Source: Catonella massiliensis (lineage in GTDB: Bacteria > Bacillota > Clostridia > Lachnospirales > Lachnospiraceae). From it: a DNA stretch of 64,000 nt. Within the stretch, counting starts at the first letter, position 1; the number at the start of each line of letters is the position of its first letter. Position numbers and translations under genes: made by a program. The stretch covers positions 124,001 through 188,000 of the forward strand of contig NZ_JAEPRJ010000001.1 in the NCBI RefSeq assembly GCF_016651435.1. Direction: 5' to 3'. Shown piece after piece: positions 1 to 8,696 of the stretch. The notes under the pieces are model-generated. The model was not told where the DNA came from. It saw nothing but the letters and a program-made list of their open reading frames with translations, and did no database searches.

Positions 1-2401
1 CTACTTCAAGGGTATTATCCTTGCGGATCTTAGCTACTCCCTTAGGAGTTCTCTTGTCTTTTACGAAAGTATAAGTTCCGTCATCTTTGTTTACCTCAGC
101 ATTACCAAGTGAAGTACCATCTTCATCGACAATGTTGAACACTGGGTTACCTTCAGGAATGAGGTTTGGATTAACTATTCTTTCAGGTGTAAATGGTACA
201 TTGGTAGGTGGGTTTTCCGTAGGGATTGTAGTAGTAGGTGTTGCAGGATTAACCGGTGTTGTTGGTTCTGTAGGATTAGTAGGTACTACAGGGGTGTTTG
301 GTGTTGTTGGGTTACCTGGTGTGCTAGGAGTTACAGGCTCACTAGGCTTAGCTGGCTCAGAAGGCTTTATAGCTTCAGGGGTAGCAGGAGCGCTAGGGCT
401 CTCAGGAGTTATAGCTCCAGGAGTGCTAGGCTTCTCAGGCTGTATTGCTCCAGGAGTAGCAGGAGTGCCAGGGTTCTCAGGTTTTACCTCAGGCTTTGGA
501 GGCTCAGGAGAAAGATTCTTGTATCCTATCTCAATCACAGTCTCCTTATATCCAACCTTGTAACCATCACCATAAGCTACTTCTTTAACAACTTCTACAT
601 TTGTAGGATCTAGGGTTACCTCGTAATTACCATCTGCTGTTTTGGTTATAGCACTGTTTGAAACAGGGCTTTCTGCAATTTCATAACCCTCTGGGGCAGC
701 AGGAATAGCAAACTTAATCTTATCACCTAACTTAAAGTCAGCCTGGTTAACAGCTGTAGAAGTAACAGTTTTTGCCTCAGAAGCTCCCTTTATTGTTCTG
801 GTTCTTTCAACCTCAATGCTGCTTAAGGTAACTGCATTTCCATACTGGTCTTTAGCAACAAACTTCACTAAGACAGGGTTTATAATATAATCTTTTGCTT
901 TACTATCATCAAGAGCATTGTCAGTTACATAGGTAGCCCCGTCAGAAGCAACTCTATATAAGGCAACTTTATTTGTGCCCTCTGTCCAACCAGGATTTTC
1001 TAAAAATGCATTTGAAATGTATTTTTTGCCATTTATATCAAAAATCATTTTATCTACGTAAGCAGGAAATTTAATGCTTTTTAGTAAACCTTTATTAAAG
1101 GCCCTAAGGCTAATAGTATTGTCAAAACTTTGACCAAAAGTTCCGCGCTCTCCTGACTTAGGGTTTTTATACTCAAAATTTATGTTCTTTAGAGCATCTG
1201 TGTTGAAAAATGGCTTCCATTCGAGTCCCCAGCTATTAAGATTATATATTTCTGTTATAGGATTACCTTCAAAAGATTGATATCCTATAAGAGGTGCATC
1301 AGGTCCAAAGTCTACGCTGGTAATCTTATTTCCTGCAAATGAAAAGCCTCCCATCTGATTGGTCTTGGTAGGGAACTCAAGATGCCCTTCGATAGCGCAG
1401 TTTTGGAAAGAACCTCTGTCAATTTGAAGATATTTTCTTTCAAAATTTGTGCCTTCGTCTTTTGTAAGGAAACTAACTTTTTTAAGTAATTTGTTATCCT
1501 TAAATCCGTAGAAAAATATATCATGTATATGTGCAGGAAGTTCAAGTGAAGTAAATTTATTATTTGCAAATGCAGACTCACCTATTCCCCAAATGCTTGT
1601 TGGAAATTTTACATCTTTTAAGCTACTAATTTGATTATTCCAAAATATACCGTAAGGAATAACATTAAGAGTATCTGCGTCAGCAATAACATTATTGCTT
1701 CCAACTTTATATTCTCTCATCTTGGTTTTAACTTTATCGTACTTACCCAAATCAGCTTTTGTTATTTTATTATCTGCAAATACTCGTCCCTCAATTATTA
1801 AAAGATTATCAGGGAGAGTAACAGAGGTTAACTCATTCTTTGCAAAACAATCATCCTTTAAGGTCTCTAAACCATCCGGGAACTTTATATTTTCAGCAAG
1901 ACCTGCCTCATAGAAAGCTTTTGCTCCGATTGTCTTTAACTTGCTGCTTGTAGGTGTAGAACCGAACTTAACAGCTGTAATAGCTGAATTTGAAGCAAAA
2001 GCTGAGTCGCCTATTTCTGTAATGCTATCAGGAAGTTCAATCTTAACCTTCTTATTCTTGAACTTTTTGCTAAAAGCTGACTTGCCAATCTTGGTAGCAG
2101 CTAAACCTGTAGGGAACTTAATAGAAGTTCCTGTTACAGTAACCGCATTTACCTTTGCAAGACCGGATGCAGAAAATCCTGTAATGGTGTCGCCACTTAC
2201 AGTTAAATCAGAAGCAGTTAAAGCTAAGGTTGGTGCTGTTTCTGCTTTAACAACCACACTGAGACCGGTATTTTTAGCAACAAGTCCTGCAAGTGATGAA
2301 CCCTCTGAAGAGTAGGATGGTGTTAATAGTGAAAGTGAGCTGGTTGTAACAAGTGCAATAGCAAGTCCGCAGGCTTTATGCCTAATTAGTTTTCCTCTCA
2401 T
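1..2401 (-). CDS. BspA-like leucine-rich repeat surface protein (3' end cut by window)
   Basis: The reading frame is open from ATG at 2401 to the window edge (800 codons), with AAGGAG 6 nt before the start. Residues 1-30 form a signal peptide (basic start, hydrophobic core ending near SLLTPSYS). Residues ~90-450 hold repeats of the BspA/LRR_5 type, with recurring cores such as IGDSAFASN, LKDDCFAKN and IGESAFANNKFTSL. About 620-745 is a Pro/Thr/Glu-rich linker with imperfect repeats (PGTPATPGAI, PSTPGAITPE), as in wall-spanning stalks. A small beta-rich piece follows before the cut. Family knowledge: BspA-type LRR proteins are adhesins. Anchoring (LPXTG, SLH or other) would lie outside the window. 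It is transcribed divergently from the LRR gene at 2864. Confidence 0.85.
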   Translation of the reverse strand, partial: MRGKLIRHKACGLAIALVTTSSLSLLTPSYSSEGSSLAGLVAKNTGLSVVVKAETAPTLALTASDLTVSGDTITGFSASGLAKVNAVTVTGTSIKFPTGLAATKIGKSAFSKKFKNKKVKIELPDSITEIGDSAFASNSAITAVKFGSTPTSSKLKTIGAKAFYEAGLAENIKFPDGLETLKDDCFAKNELTSVTLPDNLLIIEGRVFADNKITKADLGKYDKVKTKMREYKVGSNNVIADADTLNVIPYGIFWNNQISSLKDVKFPTSIWGIGESAFANNKFTSLELPAHIHDIFFYGFKDNKLLKKVSFLTKDEGTNFERKYLQIDRGSFQNCAIEGHLEFPTKTNQMGGFSFAGNKITSVDFGPDAPLIGYQSFEGNPITEIYNLNSWGLEWKPFFNTDALKNINFEYKNPKSGERGTFGQSFDNTISLRAFNKGLLKSIKFPAYVDKMIFDINGKKYISNAFLENPGWTEGTNKVALYRVASDGATYVTDNALDDSKAKDYIINPVLVKFVAKDQYGNAVTLSSIEVERTRTIKGASEAKTVTSTAVNQADFKLGDKIKFAIPAAPEGYEIAESPVSNSAITKTADGNYEVTLDPTNVEVVKEVAYGDGYKVGYKETVIEIGYKNLSPEPPKPEVKPENPGTPATPGAIQPEKPSTPGAITPESPSAPATPEAIKPSEPAKPSEPVTPSTPGNPTTPNTPVVPTNPTEPTTPVNPATPTTTIPTENPPTNVPFTPERIVNPNLIPEGNPVFNIVDEDGTSLGNAEVNKDDGTYTFVKDKRTPKGVAKIRKDNTLEV

Positions 2402-2467
2402 AAAATCTCCTTATTTATTCGATATTCACATAATGTGTTTAGTTCACGCATACAAATATGTATTAGT

Positions 2468-2496
2468 ATAATACAGTATAACAAGTAACTTGTCAA
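2468..2496 (-). promoter_or_regulatory. Sigma-A promoter of the BspA-like gene
   Basis: On the minus strand, TTGACA (2491-2496), a 17-bp spacer and TATTAT (2468-2473). The spacer overlaps a perfect dyad ACAAGT-A-ACTTGT at 2481-2493, a possible operator. A second dyad CACAT-A-ATGTG lies in the leader at 2427-2437. Predicted leader is about 60 nt. Confidence 0.65.
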
Positions 2497-2652
2497 TGGC
2501 GTTTATTGATAATTTACTCCTTGTTATATAATATGTAGACATATTTATATATCGGTATCATGTATATAATACTTAAGTACACAAAAAAATAATTGATCTA
2601 AATATTTGATAATGTAATAAATATGAGCATATATTGTAAATGGCTATAATTA

Positions 2653-2681
2653 TTGTAATTTGTCAGAAAAGAGAATACAAT
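2653..2681 (+). promoter_or_regulatory. Sigma-A promoter of the LRR gene at 2864
   Basis: TTGTAA (2653-2658), 17 bp, TACAAT (2676-2681). The spacer holds TCAGAAAA, which recurs in the promoter at 6591-6619. Predicted start ~2688 gives a leader of about 175 nt. Confidence 0.5.
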
Positions 2682-2703
2682 AGCACACAGTTAATATTTA
2701 TTC

Positions 2704-2795
2704 GTAGAACTTATCAAAATTATAAGGTAATATCTCTGAAAAATTTGTAATAATCTGATTGGGGTCATCCATAGGGGAGTTCTACAGTTTTGATA
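2704..2795 (+). promoter_or_regulatory. Leader with two mutually exclusive pairings
   Basis: GTAGAACT (2704-2711) can pair with AGTTCTAC (2778-2785), and the adjacent TATCAAAA (2712-2719) with TTTTGATA (2788-2795). The order a-b-a'-b' with almost no linkers means the two helices probably compete. TTTTGA/TCAAAA at 2788-2803 offers a third local hairpin. I recognise no known riboswitch class. The rest of the 2402-2863 gap is AT-rich and holds only the divergent promoters. Confidence 0.3.
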
Positions 2796-2863
2796 TGTCA
2801 AAATACGTGTAAATAGCCATTTTATCAAATGATACATCAAATAGTGAATCAGAAGGAGAAGGT

Positions 2864-5800
2864 ATGAAATCAAAGAAAGTTAAGTTACTGGCGGGAACAT
2901 TGGCTGCGGCCCTTGTGATTGGTTCATTTTCAACTAATTATGCAGGTGCAGAAGTAAGGGATATTACCGGAGCCGTGGCTGCAAAGAAAAAGAAAACAGT
3001 CTCAAAGAAGAAGACTAGGGTGGTTGTAAAGACAGCCTCTGAGCTTAACAACGCACTTAAGAACAGTGCTAATAAAGAGATTAGATTAAAAACTGACAAG
3101 AAAATCACACTTAATCTTAAAGGAAATCATAAAGGGGTTAAGCTTATAATAAGTGCTCCTAAAGCAGAGATTACAAACAAAGGCAGATTTAAGATAATAG
3201 AAATAAATGGCAAGAAATGGGTGGAAAAGGCTAAAGGAAACGGCCTTGTAGTAAAAAGTGCAAAGACCGGTATAGAAGTTAGCAAGAACGCTAAGGCAGC
3301 ATATATAAGGTTCCTAAAGTCAGGTGCTAAGGCTCATGTTAGCGTAAATGGCGAAGTGAAAAGCCTCATTGTAGATAAGAAGGCAGAGCTTAAACTTACA
3401 GGTAAGACTGAACTTGTGTCTATAGTGGTAAATGCAGGTGGAACCAAGATTACAAGCGGTGTTCAGATTGAAATTACAGCAACTAAGAATACTGAGGCCG
3501 TACTTAAGAAGGGGGCTGAGGGTTCATCCGTAAAGGCATCTGATAATAAGGTAAAAGTTGTTGTTAAAAATGAAACCAAGGAAGAAGTATTTGTAGAGAA
3601 TGCAGCAGGAGATGAGACTGTACTTGAGAGCGGTGCTTATAAGGAGTTAAAGAACGGAATAGTTGCTGATAAGGGCAAATCAGGAAATTCATTAGATAAT
3701 ACTGTAAGCTTAAATGATGATACTACTCCTCTTGGCGATGTAAATACAGGTATTTCTACAGGAAGTACTCTTATAAACGCAGGCAATGTTATGGGCTTGG
3801 CTTCTGATGAGGATAAATATGCTCCTATTGAAGATAAACTTTTGTTAAAGGTCATAAACAAAAACATTGATAAAGACAGGGCTGATGATCAGAGAGTGAC
3901 TAAGGAAGAAATGGCAAGCCTTAAAGTTATATCGATTTTTCTCGGAGAAGATGGTAAGCCAAAGGTGTCCCAGGGTGAATTCTTGGGTGGTGAAGATGAC
4001 GACAGACCTAGTGAATCTATCTTAGGCAATCCAAGAAGCTTAAAAGATACTCCTGACTTTAAGTTTATGGTATCTAGAGGAATTAAGAGCATAAAAGGTC
4101 TTGAATATGCTGTAAATCTTGAGCAGATTAAGTTAAATGAAAATGAAATAGCAGATATAAGCCCGCTTAGAAATCTCAAAAAGTTAAAATATATCGAGCT
4201 TCAGAGAAATAGGATAGTCGATGTAAGTCCACTCGCAGGGCTTACAGAACTTAGATACTTAAAGCTCTACAACAACCTCATTGAGGATGTTACACCTCTG
4301 GCAGGTCTTACTAAGTTAAAGGGATTGGACTTACATTATAATGTAACAGTTACAAAGGAAGAAGGTAAAGAGGTTAAGTCTAAGGGCATCACCGAAGTAT
4401 CAGAAGCCATAAAGGATATGAAAGAGCTTGAGTTTTTAGACCTTTCCGCAAATAGAATAACCAATGTAAAGGGACTTGAGAACCTTACTCATATCAAAGA
4501 TTTAGATTTATCAGGAAACAATATTACTGATTATAGAGGGCTTGGTGAGTATTTAGCTGAGAGATATATAAAGGTTGCAAATGAAGAGCCTGGCTGGAGC
4601 CTTAATTTCTCAGGTCAGACAACAGATTTTAATGAAAAAGTATTTGTATCAAATGGTAAGGCTGAATTTGACAATCCGTTTTTAGGCATAGATGAGCTTG
4701 ATGCAAGTCTTAGCAAAATAGCTGAAGATGATGTTCAGTTCTTTATGGGGGTTGAGGCTAAAAAGTACGGAGATGACATAAAGGCTGTGTATGATAAAGC
4801 AACAAATAAAATCAAGCTTGAGGTAAGTAACAAATTAGTTGATACATTAAAATTGCTTGGAACGGAGGAAATAACAGTTCCCCTTGTTATCAGTGACATT
4901 GCCGGGATGGGATTTTCAGTGCAGAATGTTAAGCTTAACTTTACAAAGGGTAAAACTGTTCAGTTTGAAGACAACAACCTCAAAGAATATCTTCTTGCCT
5001 TGCTTAAGGGCTATAAGGGTGATGAAGAGCGTGATGATATGAAGGGCGAGTATGTAATCAAACTCACAGATACATCATTTAGAAAGAATCCTAAGGATAC
5101 TGAGATATATGAAAGTGAGATGGCAAAGATTGAGGCACTCACCTTTACCGGCTGGGATAAGGATTATGAGAATGAGATAACTGTTAAGAGTATAAAGGGC
5201 CTTGAAAAGGCAGTTAACCTTAAGATGCTTACCTTCTCATCAAGCGATATCCCGGAAGCTGGTGACATCAGATATTCAGCCAGCTCTATAAGCGACTTAA
5301 ATCCTCTTAAGGATTTGAAGAAGTTAGAGTTTTTGAGGTTATCACATAATAATATTGAGGATGTTACACCTCTTAAAGAGCTTACAAACTTAAAGCATCT
5401 TTACATTTCGCACAATAGAATTGCAGATGTAAGCTCTTTAGGAAAACTTACAAATCTTGTGGACTTTGATATCTCAATAAATTATATTGCAGATGTGAGT
5501 GTAGCAAAGAATTATAACAAAATGACCATGTTCAATGCTATAAGAAACAAGATTACAGACATTTCTGCACTCAAAGACATAACAGGTCTTCTCATACTCA
5601 ATGTGAAGCAAAATGATGTAAAAGATATTGACTGCATTAAAGATTTGGTAAAGCTTGAAACTCTTAATCTTGAAGATAATAAAAATCTTGGCGGTATCAA
5701 GGTTATTAAGAACCTTACCAAGCTTAAAGAGCTTAACTTAAATAACTGTGGAATAGATGATGCTGATGTTACGGGAGATATTTTTGCAGGGCTTAATGGG

Positions 5801-6475
5801 GTTGTCGAGATAGATCTAAGCAATAACAGATTAACAAGCGTTGACTTCTTAGCAAACTGTACCGAGCTTAACAACCTTTATTTGGATAACAATAAGCTTA
5901 CAAGCCTCGATGTACTAAGAGGTAAGACAAAGCTTACAGCGCTTAGATTTAGTGGTAATGAAGTTTCAGATATAACACCTCTTGCAGGGAATACAGGACT
6001 TACAGAGCTTAGATTCTCAAAGAACAATGTAGAAGACATTGCTGTTATATCAGCATTTTCAGAGCTTGGAAGTATTGAGCTAAATGGAAATAAGGTTTAT
6101 GACTTTACTCCTCTCTCAGGATTAACATCGCTTTATGAGGCTGTTATAGATGGACAGAATGTAGATTACAAGGGTGAAGCAGCTAAAGTATCAGATTTAA
6201 CAGCAGAAATGGACTCACCTGTTAAGGGACTGGCTTCAATTGGTGCTGCCAATATTAAGGCTGCCTCGAGTGACAGCAATATTCAGGTTGCTCTTGAAGA
6301 AGGCAAGATAAAGTTCACATTAAATGAGACAGCTGGTGCTGAACTTAAGGCAAAGGGAGAAAAGAAGATAGACCTTACCCTTAGCTTTAGAAATGAAAAG
6401 GACTTCAGCTATTTATCTTTTCCTGACGGAGAGCCTAATAATAGCATAACTGTTAAAGGAATCGTGTTAAAGTAA
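2864..6475 (+). CDS. Secreted internalin-like LRR protein with N-terminal module shared with the protein at 12073
   Basis: 1203 residues; ATG preceded by AGAAGGAGAAGGT. Signal peptide 1-29 (cut near NYAGA), then a Lys-rich stretch. Residues ~50-295 match the start of the 12073 protein nearly column by column (for example VVVKT-SELN-ALKNSAN, TNKGRFKIIEI, IRFLKSGAKA, NTVSLND-TTPLGD); I know no family name for this module. Two successive internalin-like units follow: a helical cap at ~325, SDS22-type 22-residue LRRs at ~408-558 and a beta-rich adaptor to ~700; then a second cap at ~705, LRRs at ~776-1096 and a final adaptor. There is no LPXTG, SLH or choline-binding repeat, so attachment, if any, may depend on the N-terminal module. 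Likely a cell-surface or secreted binding protein; ligand unknown. Confidence 0.85.
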   Translation: MKSKKVKLLAGTLAAALVIGSFSTNYAGAEVRDITGAVAAKKKKTVSKKKTRVVVKTASELNNALKNSANKEIRLKTDKKITLNLKGNHKGVKLIISAPKAEITNKGRFKIIEINGKKWVEKAKGNGLVVKSAKTGIEVSKNAKAAYIRFLKSGAKAHVSVNGEVKSLIVDKKAELKLTGKTELVSIVVNAGGTKITSGVQIEITATKNTEAVLKKGAEGSSVKASDNKVKVVVKNETKEEVFVENAAGDETVLESGAYKELKNGIVADKGKSGNSLDNTVSLNDDTTPLGDVNTGISTGSTLINAGNVMGLASDEDKYAPIEDKLLLKVINKNIDKDRADDQRVTKEEMASLKVISIFLGEDGKPKVSQGEFLGGEDDDRPSESILGNPRSLKDTPDFKFMVSRGIKSIKGLEYAVNLEQIKLNENEIADISPLRNLKKLKYIELQRNRIVDVSPLAGLTELRYLKLYNNLIEDVTPLAGLTKLKGLDLHYNVTVTKEEGKEVKSKGITEVSEAIKDMKELEFLDLSANRITNVKGLENLTHIKDLDLSGNNITDYRGLGEYLAERYIKVANEEPGWSLNFSGQTTDFNEKVFVSNGKAEFDNPFLGIDELDASLSKIAEDDVQFFMGVEAKKYGDDIKAVYDKATNKIKLEVSNKLVDTLKLLGTEEITVPLVISDIAGMGFSVQNVKLNFTKGKTVQFEDNNLKEYLLALLKGYKGDEERDDMKGEYVIKLTDTSFRKNPKDTEIYESEMAKIEALTFTGWDKDYENEITVKSIKGLEKAVNLKMLTFSSSDIPEAGDIRYSASSISDLNPLKDLKKLEFLRLSHNNIEDVTPLKELTNLKHLYISHNRIADVSSLGKLTNLVDFDISINYIADVSVAKNYNKMTMFNAIRNKITDISALKDITGLLILNVKQNDVKDIDCIKDLVKLETLNLEDNKNLGGIKVIKNLTKLKELNLNNCGIDDADVTGDIFAGLNGVVEIDLSNNRLTSVDFLANCTELNNLYLDNNKLTSLDVLRGKTKLTALRFSGNEVSDITPLAGNTGLTELRFSKNNVEDIAVISAFSELGSIELNGNKVYDFTPLSGLTSLYEAVIDGQNVDYKGEAAKVSDLTAEMDSPVKGLASIGAANIKAASSDSNIQVALEEGKIKFTLNETAGAELKAKGEKKIDLTLSFRNEKDFSYLSFPDGEPNNSITVKGIVLK

Positions 6476-6500
6476 ATAATAAAGACAATAGAGAATAATT

Positions 6501-6535
6501 AAAAGTAACTCTTCTTGAGGGGAGTTACTTTTATT
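6501..6535 (+). terminator. Rho-independent terminator after the LRR gene
   Basis: Perfect 11-bp stem 6501-6511/6522-6532 (AAAAGTAACTC with its complement), 10-nt loop, ending in TTTT. The A-rich 5' side makes it potentially bidirectional. Confidence 0.75.
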
Positions 6536-6590
6536 GCGTTAATAGGTAATCGCGATAGATATATATAATTATTGTGTTTTTTTATAATTA

Positions 6591-6619
6591 TTGAAAATAA
6601 TCAGAAAAAAGACTACAAT
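6591..6619 (+). promoter_or_regulatory. Promoter of the peptide transporter operon
   Basis: TTGAAA (6591-6596), 17 bp, TACAAT (6614-6619), with an AT-rich upstream tract. The spacer carries TCAGAAAA as in the promoter at 2653. Predicted leader ~100 nt. Confidence 0.6.
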
Positions 6620-6669
6620 TGTCACTGCTTATAAAAATTATTTTTGAAACTTATTGATTTTAGAAGTTG

Positions 6670-6707
6670 GCCCAAATTATTCGAGTCACTTTAAGGATAA
6701 TTTGGGC
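6670..6707 (+). promoter_or_regulatory. Leader hairpin before the first permease gene
   Basis: Perfect 11-bp inverted repeat GCCCAAATTAT (6670-6680) / ATAATTTGGGC (6697-6707) with a 16-nt loop, just before the start codon and without a U-run. It may control translation of the operon, because the start that follows has no clear Shine-Dalgarno sequence. Confidence 0.4.
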
Positions 6708-6725
6708 TTAATTATGTGGACTAAT

Positions 6726-7676
6726 ATGAAAAAATACATTCTTAAAAGACTGTTGCTTATGATACCCACCTTTTTTGGTGTAACAGTTGTTGTTTATCTG
6801 CTTATGTCCTTAGCACCGGGAAGCCCGATGGATGCCTTTCTCTCAGTTCCGGGTATTACGGAAGCAGAACTTCTAAGGATAAAAGAGTCACTTGGACTTG
6901 ATAAGCCTGTCTTTATACAGTATTACCATTGGTTAGTAAATATATTGAGGGGGAATTTTGGTTACTCATACTCAGGAAACAGACCGGTGCTTGGGCTTAT
7001 CACAGACAGACTTCCGGCAACTCTTATGCTTGGGACAGCGTCTCTCATAGTTTCATTTGTCATTGCCATTCCACTTGGTTTGTGGGCTGGGGCAAGGTGG
7101 CGTAAGGGAGAGGATTATGTACTTAGTGCAATTTCATTTTTCCTTATGTCAGTTCCCAATTTTTTTATTGGGCTCATACTTATATATACGGTCTCAGTTA
7201 AGCTTAAACTCCTTCCCTCAAGCGGAATGTATGATGCATCGGGTGAAAAGACGGTGCTCATGCTTGCAAAGCATATGGTGCTTCCCTGTATAGTGCTATC
7301 TATACAAAATATTGGAAGCTGGTTTAAGCAGATGAGGGGCTCTCTTTTAGAAGTCTTACAGGAAGAATACATGAGGGCGGTAAGGGCTAAGGGGCTGTCA
7401 AAAACACAGGCTATAATCAGATATGGAGTTAAGAATGCTTTCATCCCGGTACTTACAGTCATTACAGGTACCATACCGGGGCTTATAGGAGGGGCTGTGG
7501 TTACGGAGCAGCTCTTTGGCTGGCAGGGCATAGGAATGCTTATTATAGCTGCTATAAAGGCAAGGGACTATCCTGTGATTATGGGAGTAACAGTGCTTAC
7601 GGCTGTGGTTGTACTTATAGTCAATCTGATTTCAGACATTTTATACGGCATTTTAGATCCAAGAATCAAAGGTTAA
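6726..7676 (+). CDS. Oligopeptide/dipeptide ABC transporter permease, DppB/OppB type
   Basis: 316 residues starting MKKYILKRLLLMIPTF, the usual opening of this family. ATG at 6714 adds four residues, and TTG at 6654 would lie before the leader hairpin, so both are less likely. No good ribosome binding site is visible for any of them. About six membrane segments; the family motif GYSYSGNRPV lies near 85-95 and the EAA loop (EYMRAVRAKGLS) near 215-227 contacts the ATPase. It pairs with the product at 7686 to form the channel for peptides. First gene of a five-component operon (permease, permease, lipoprotein, fused ATPases) that ends at 11992, with the C1A gene close behind. Confidence 0.92.
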   Translation: MKKYILKRLLLMIPTFFGVTVVVYLLMSLAPGSPMDAFLSVPGITEAELLRIKESLGLDKPVFIQYYHWLVNILRGNFGYSYSGNRPVLGLITDRLPATLMLGTASLIVSFVIAIPLGLWAGARWRKGEDYVLSAISFFLMSVPNFFIGLILIYTVSVKLKLLPSSGMYDASGEKTVLMLAKHMVLPCIVLSIQNIGSWFKQMRGSLLEVLQEEYMRAVRAKGLSKTQAIIRYGVKNAFIPVLTVITGTIPGLIGGAVVTEQLFGWQGIGMLIIAAIKARDYPVIMGVTVLTAVVVLIVNLISDILYGILDPRIKG

Positions 7677-7685
7677 AGGAGAGGC

Positions 7686-8522
7686 ATGAAAAGGGCTTTT
7701 AACAAAATTAGAAATGAAAAACTGATTATTATAGGGCTTATCATTCTTTTGGCTGAGATATTTATAGCTGCCTTCATCCCTATGATAATGAAGTTAGATC
7801 CATATTCGGTAGACAGTATTAACTTTGGAACTGCTCCCGGAGTGGGTGGACATATCTTGGGAACAGACAGCATAGGCAGGGATGTACTTGCAAGGCTTGT
7901 GTATGGGGGCAGGGTTTCAATTTTTGTAGGATTTTTCTCTACCTTAGTAAGCCTTGCTATAGGGGTACCTTTAGGTCTATATGCAGGATATTACAGAGGA
8001 ATCGCAGAAAGCGTAATTATGCGCATTACGGATATATTTATGGCATTTCCGGGAGTAATCTTAGTGTTGGTTGCAGTAGCCCTTGTAGGTCCTTCTGTAT
8101 GGTCTGTCTCCATAATTATTGGAATTATGGGGTTTACAGGTTTTACAAGGCTTACTTACAGCAGGGTACTTACTGTAAGCCACCTTGGATATATAGAATC
8201 AGCAAAAGTGATTGGTACGGGAAATAATGAGATTATATGGAAATATGTACTTCCTAACAGCCTGGCACCTATACTCGTATCTTCAGCCTTTAATATGTCC
8301 TCTGCTATACTAACAGAATCTGCTCTTAGTTTCCTTGGTATGGGTGTTCAGCCACCACAGGCAAGCTGGGGAAATATCATATTTGAAGCCCAATCCATAG
8401 CCATACTTATAGGTAAGCCCTGGCAGTGGGTGCCGGCAGGAATAGCCATCATAGTTACGGTAATGAGTATTAATTTTCTTGGAGACGGGCTCAGGGATGC
8501 GCTTGATCCAAAGGCATACTAA
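7686..8522 (+). CDS. Oligopeptide/dipeptide ABC transporter permease, DppC/OppC type
   Basis: 278 residues, nine bases after the first permease and with AAAGGAGAGGC before ATG. An N-terminal membrane segment (LIIIGLIILLAEIFIAAF) is followed by the family motif GTDSIGRDVLARLVYGGR near 59-76, five more membrane segments and the EAA loop (SAKVIGTGNNEIIWK near 170-185). Length is normal for the family. It forms the heteromeric membrane channel with the upstream permease. Confidence 0.93.
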   Translation: MKRAFNKIRNEKLIIIGLIILLAEIFIAAFIPMIMKLDPYSVDSINFGTAPGVGGHILGTDSIGRDVLARLVYGGRVSIFVGFFSTLVSLAIGVPLGLYAGYYRGIAESVIMRITDIFMAFPGVILVLVAVALVGPSVWSVSIIIGIMGFTGFTRLTYSRVLTVSHLGYIESAKVIGTGNNEIIWKYVLPNSLAPILVSSAFNMSSAILTESALSFLGMGVQPPQASWGNIIFEAQSIAILIGKPWQWVPAGIAIIVTVMSINFLGDGLRDALDPKAY

Positions 8523-8628
8523 GCAGGTAACCACCGGATTATCGGTTTAAGTTATGATACTTCTATCTTAGATAAAGAAAGATTATATTATGAGCTAAAA
8601 CGGAATAATCAGGTTACATATATATTTT

Positions 8629-8659
8629 AGGATTGAAGGAGCTAGGCTTATTCAATCCT
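8629..8659 (+). promoter_or_regulatory. Intercistronic hairpin before the binding-protein gene
   Basis: Perfect 9-bp stem AGGATTGAA (8629-8637) / TTCAATCCT (8651-8659) in the 174-nt gap between permease and lipoprotein genes. No U-run, so it may act in mRNA processing or stability and not in termination. Confidence 0.4.
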
Positions 8660-8696
8660 GTATCAAAGTAAACCAAATAAAAAAGGAGAACGGAAA

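Noticed and set aside
87..563. Gly/Val-rich plus-strand frame of 158 codons
   Set aside because: It is the antisense of the Pro/Thr-rich linker of the BspA-like protein; no ribosome site and no independent coding signal.
6654..6725. N-terminal extension of the first permease from TTG at 6654
   Set aside because: It would translate through the leader hairpin, and the protein family starts at the MKKYILKR segment.
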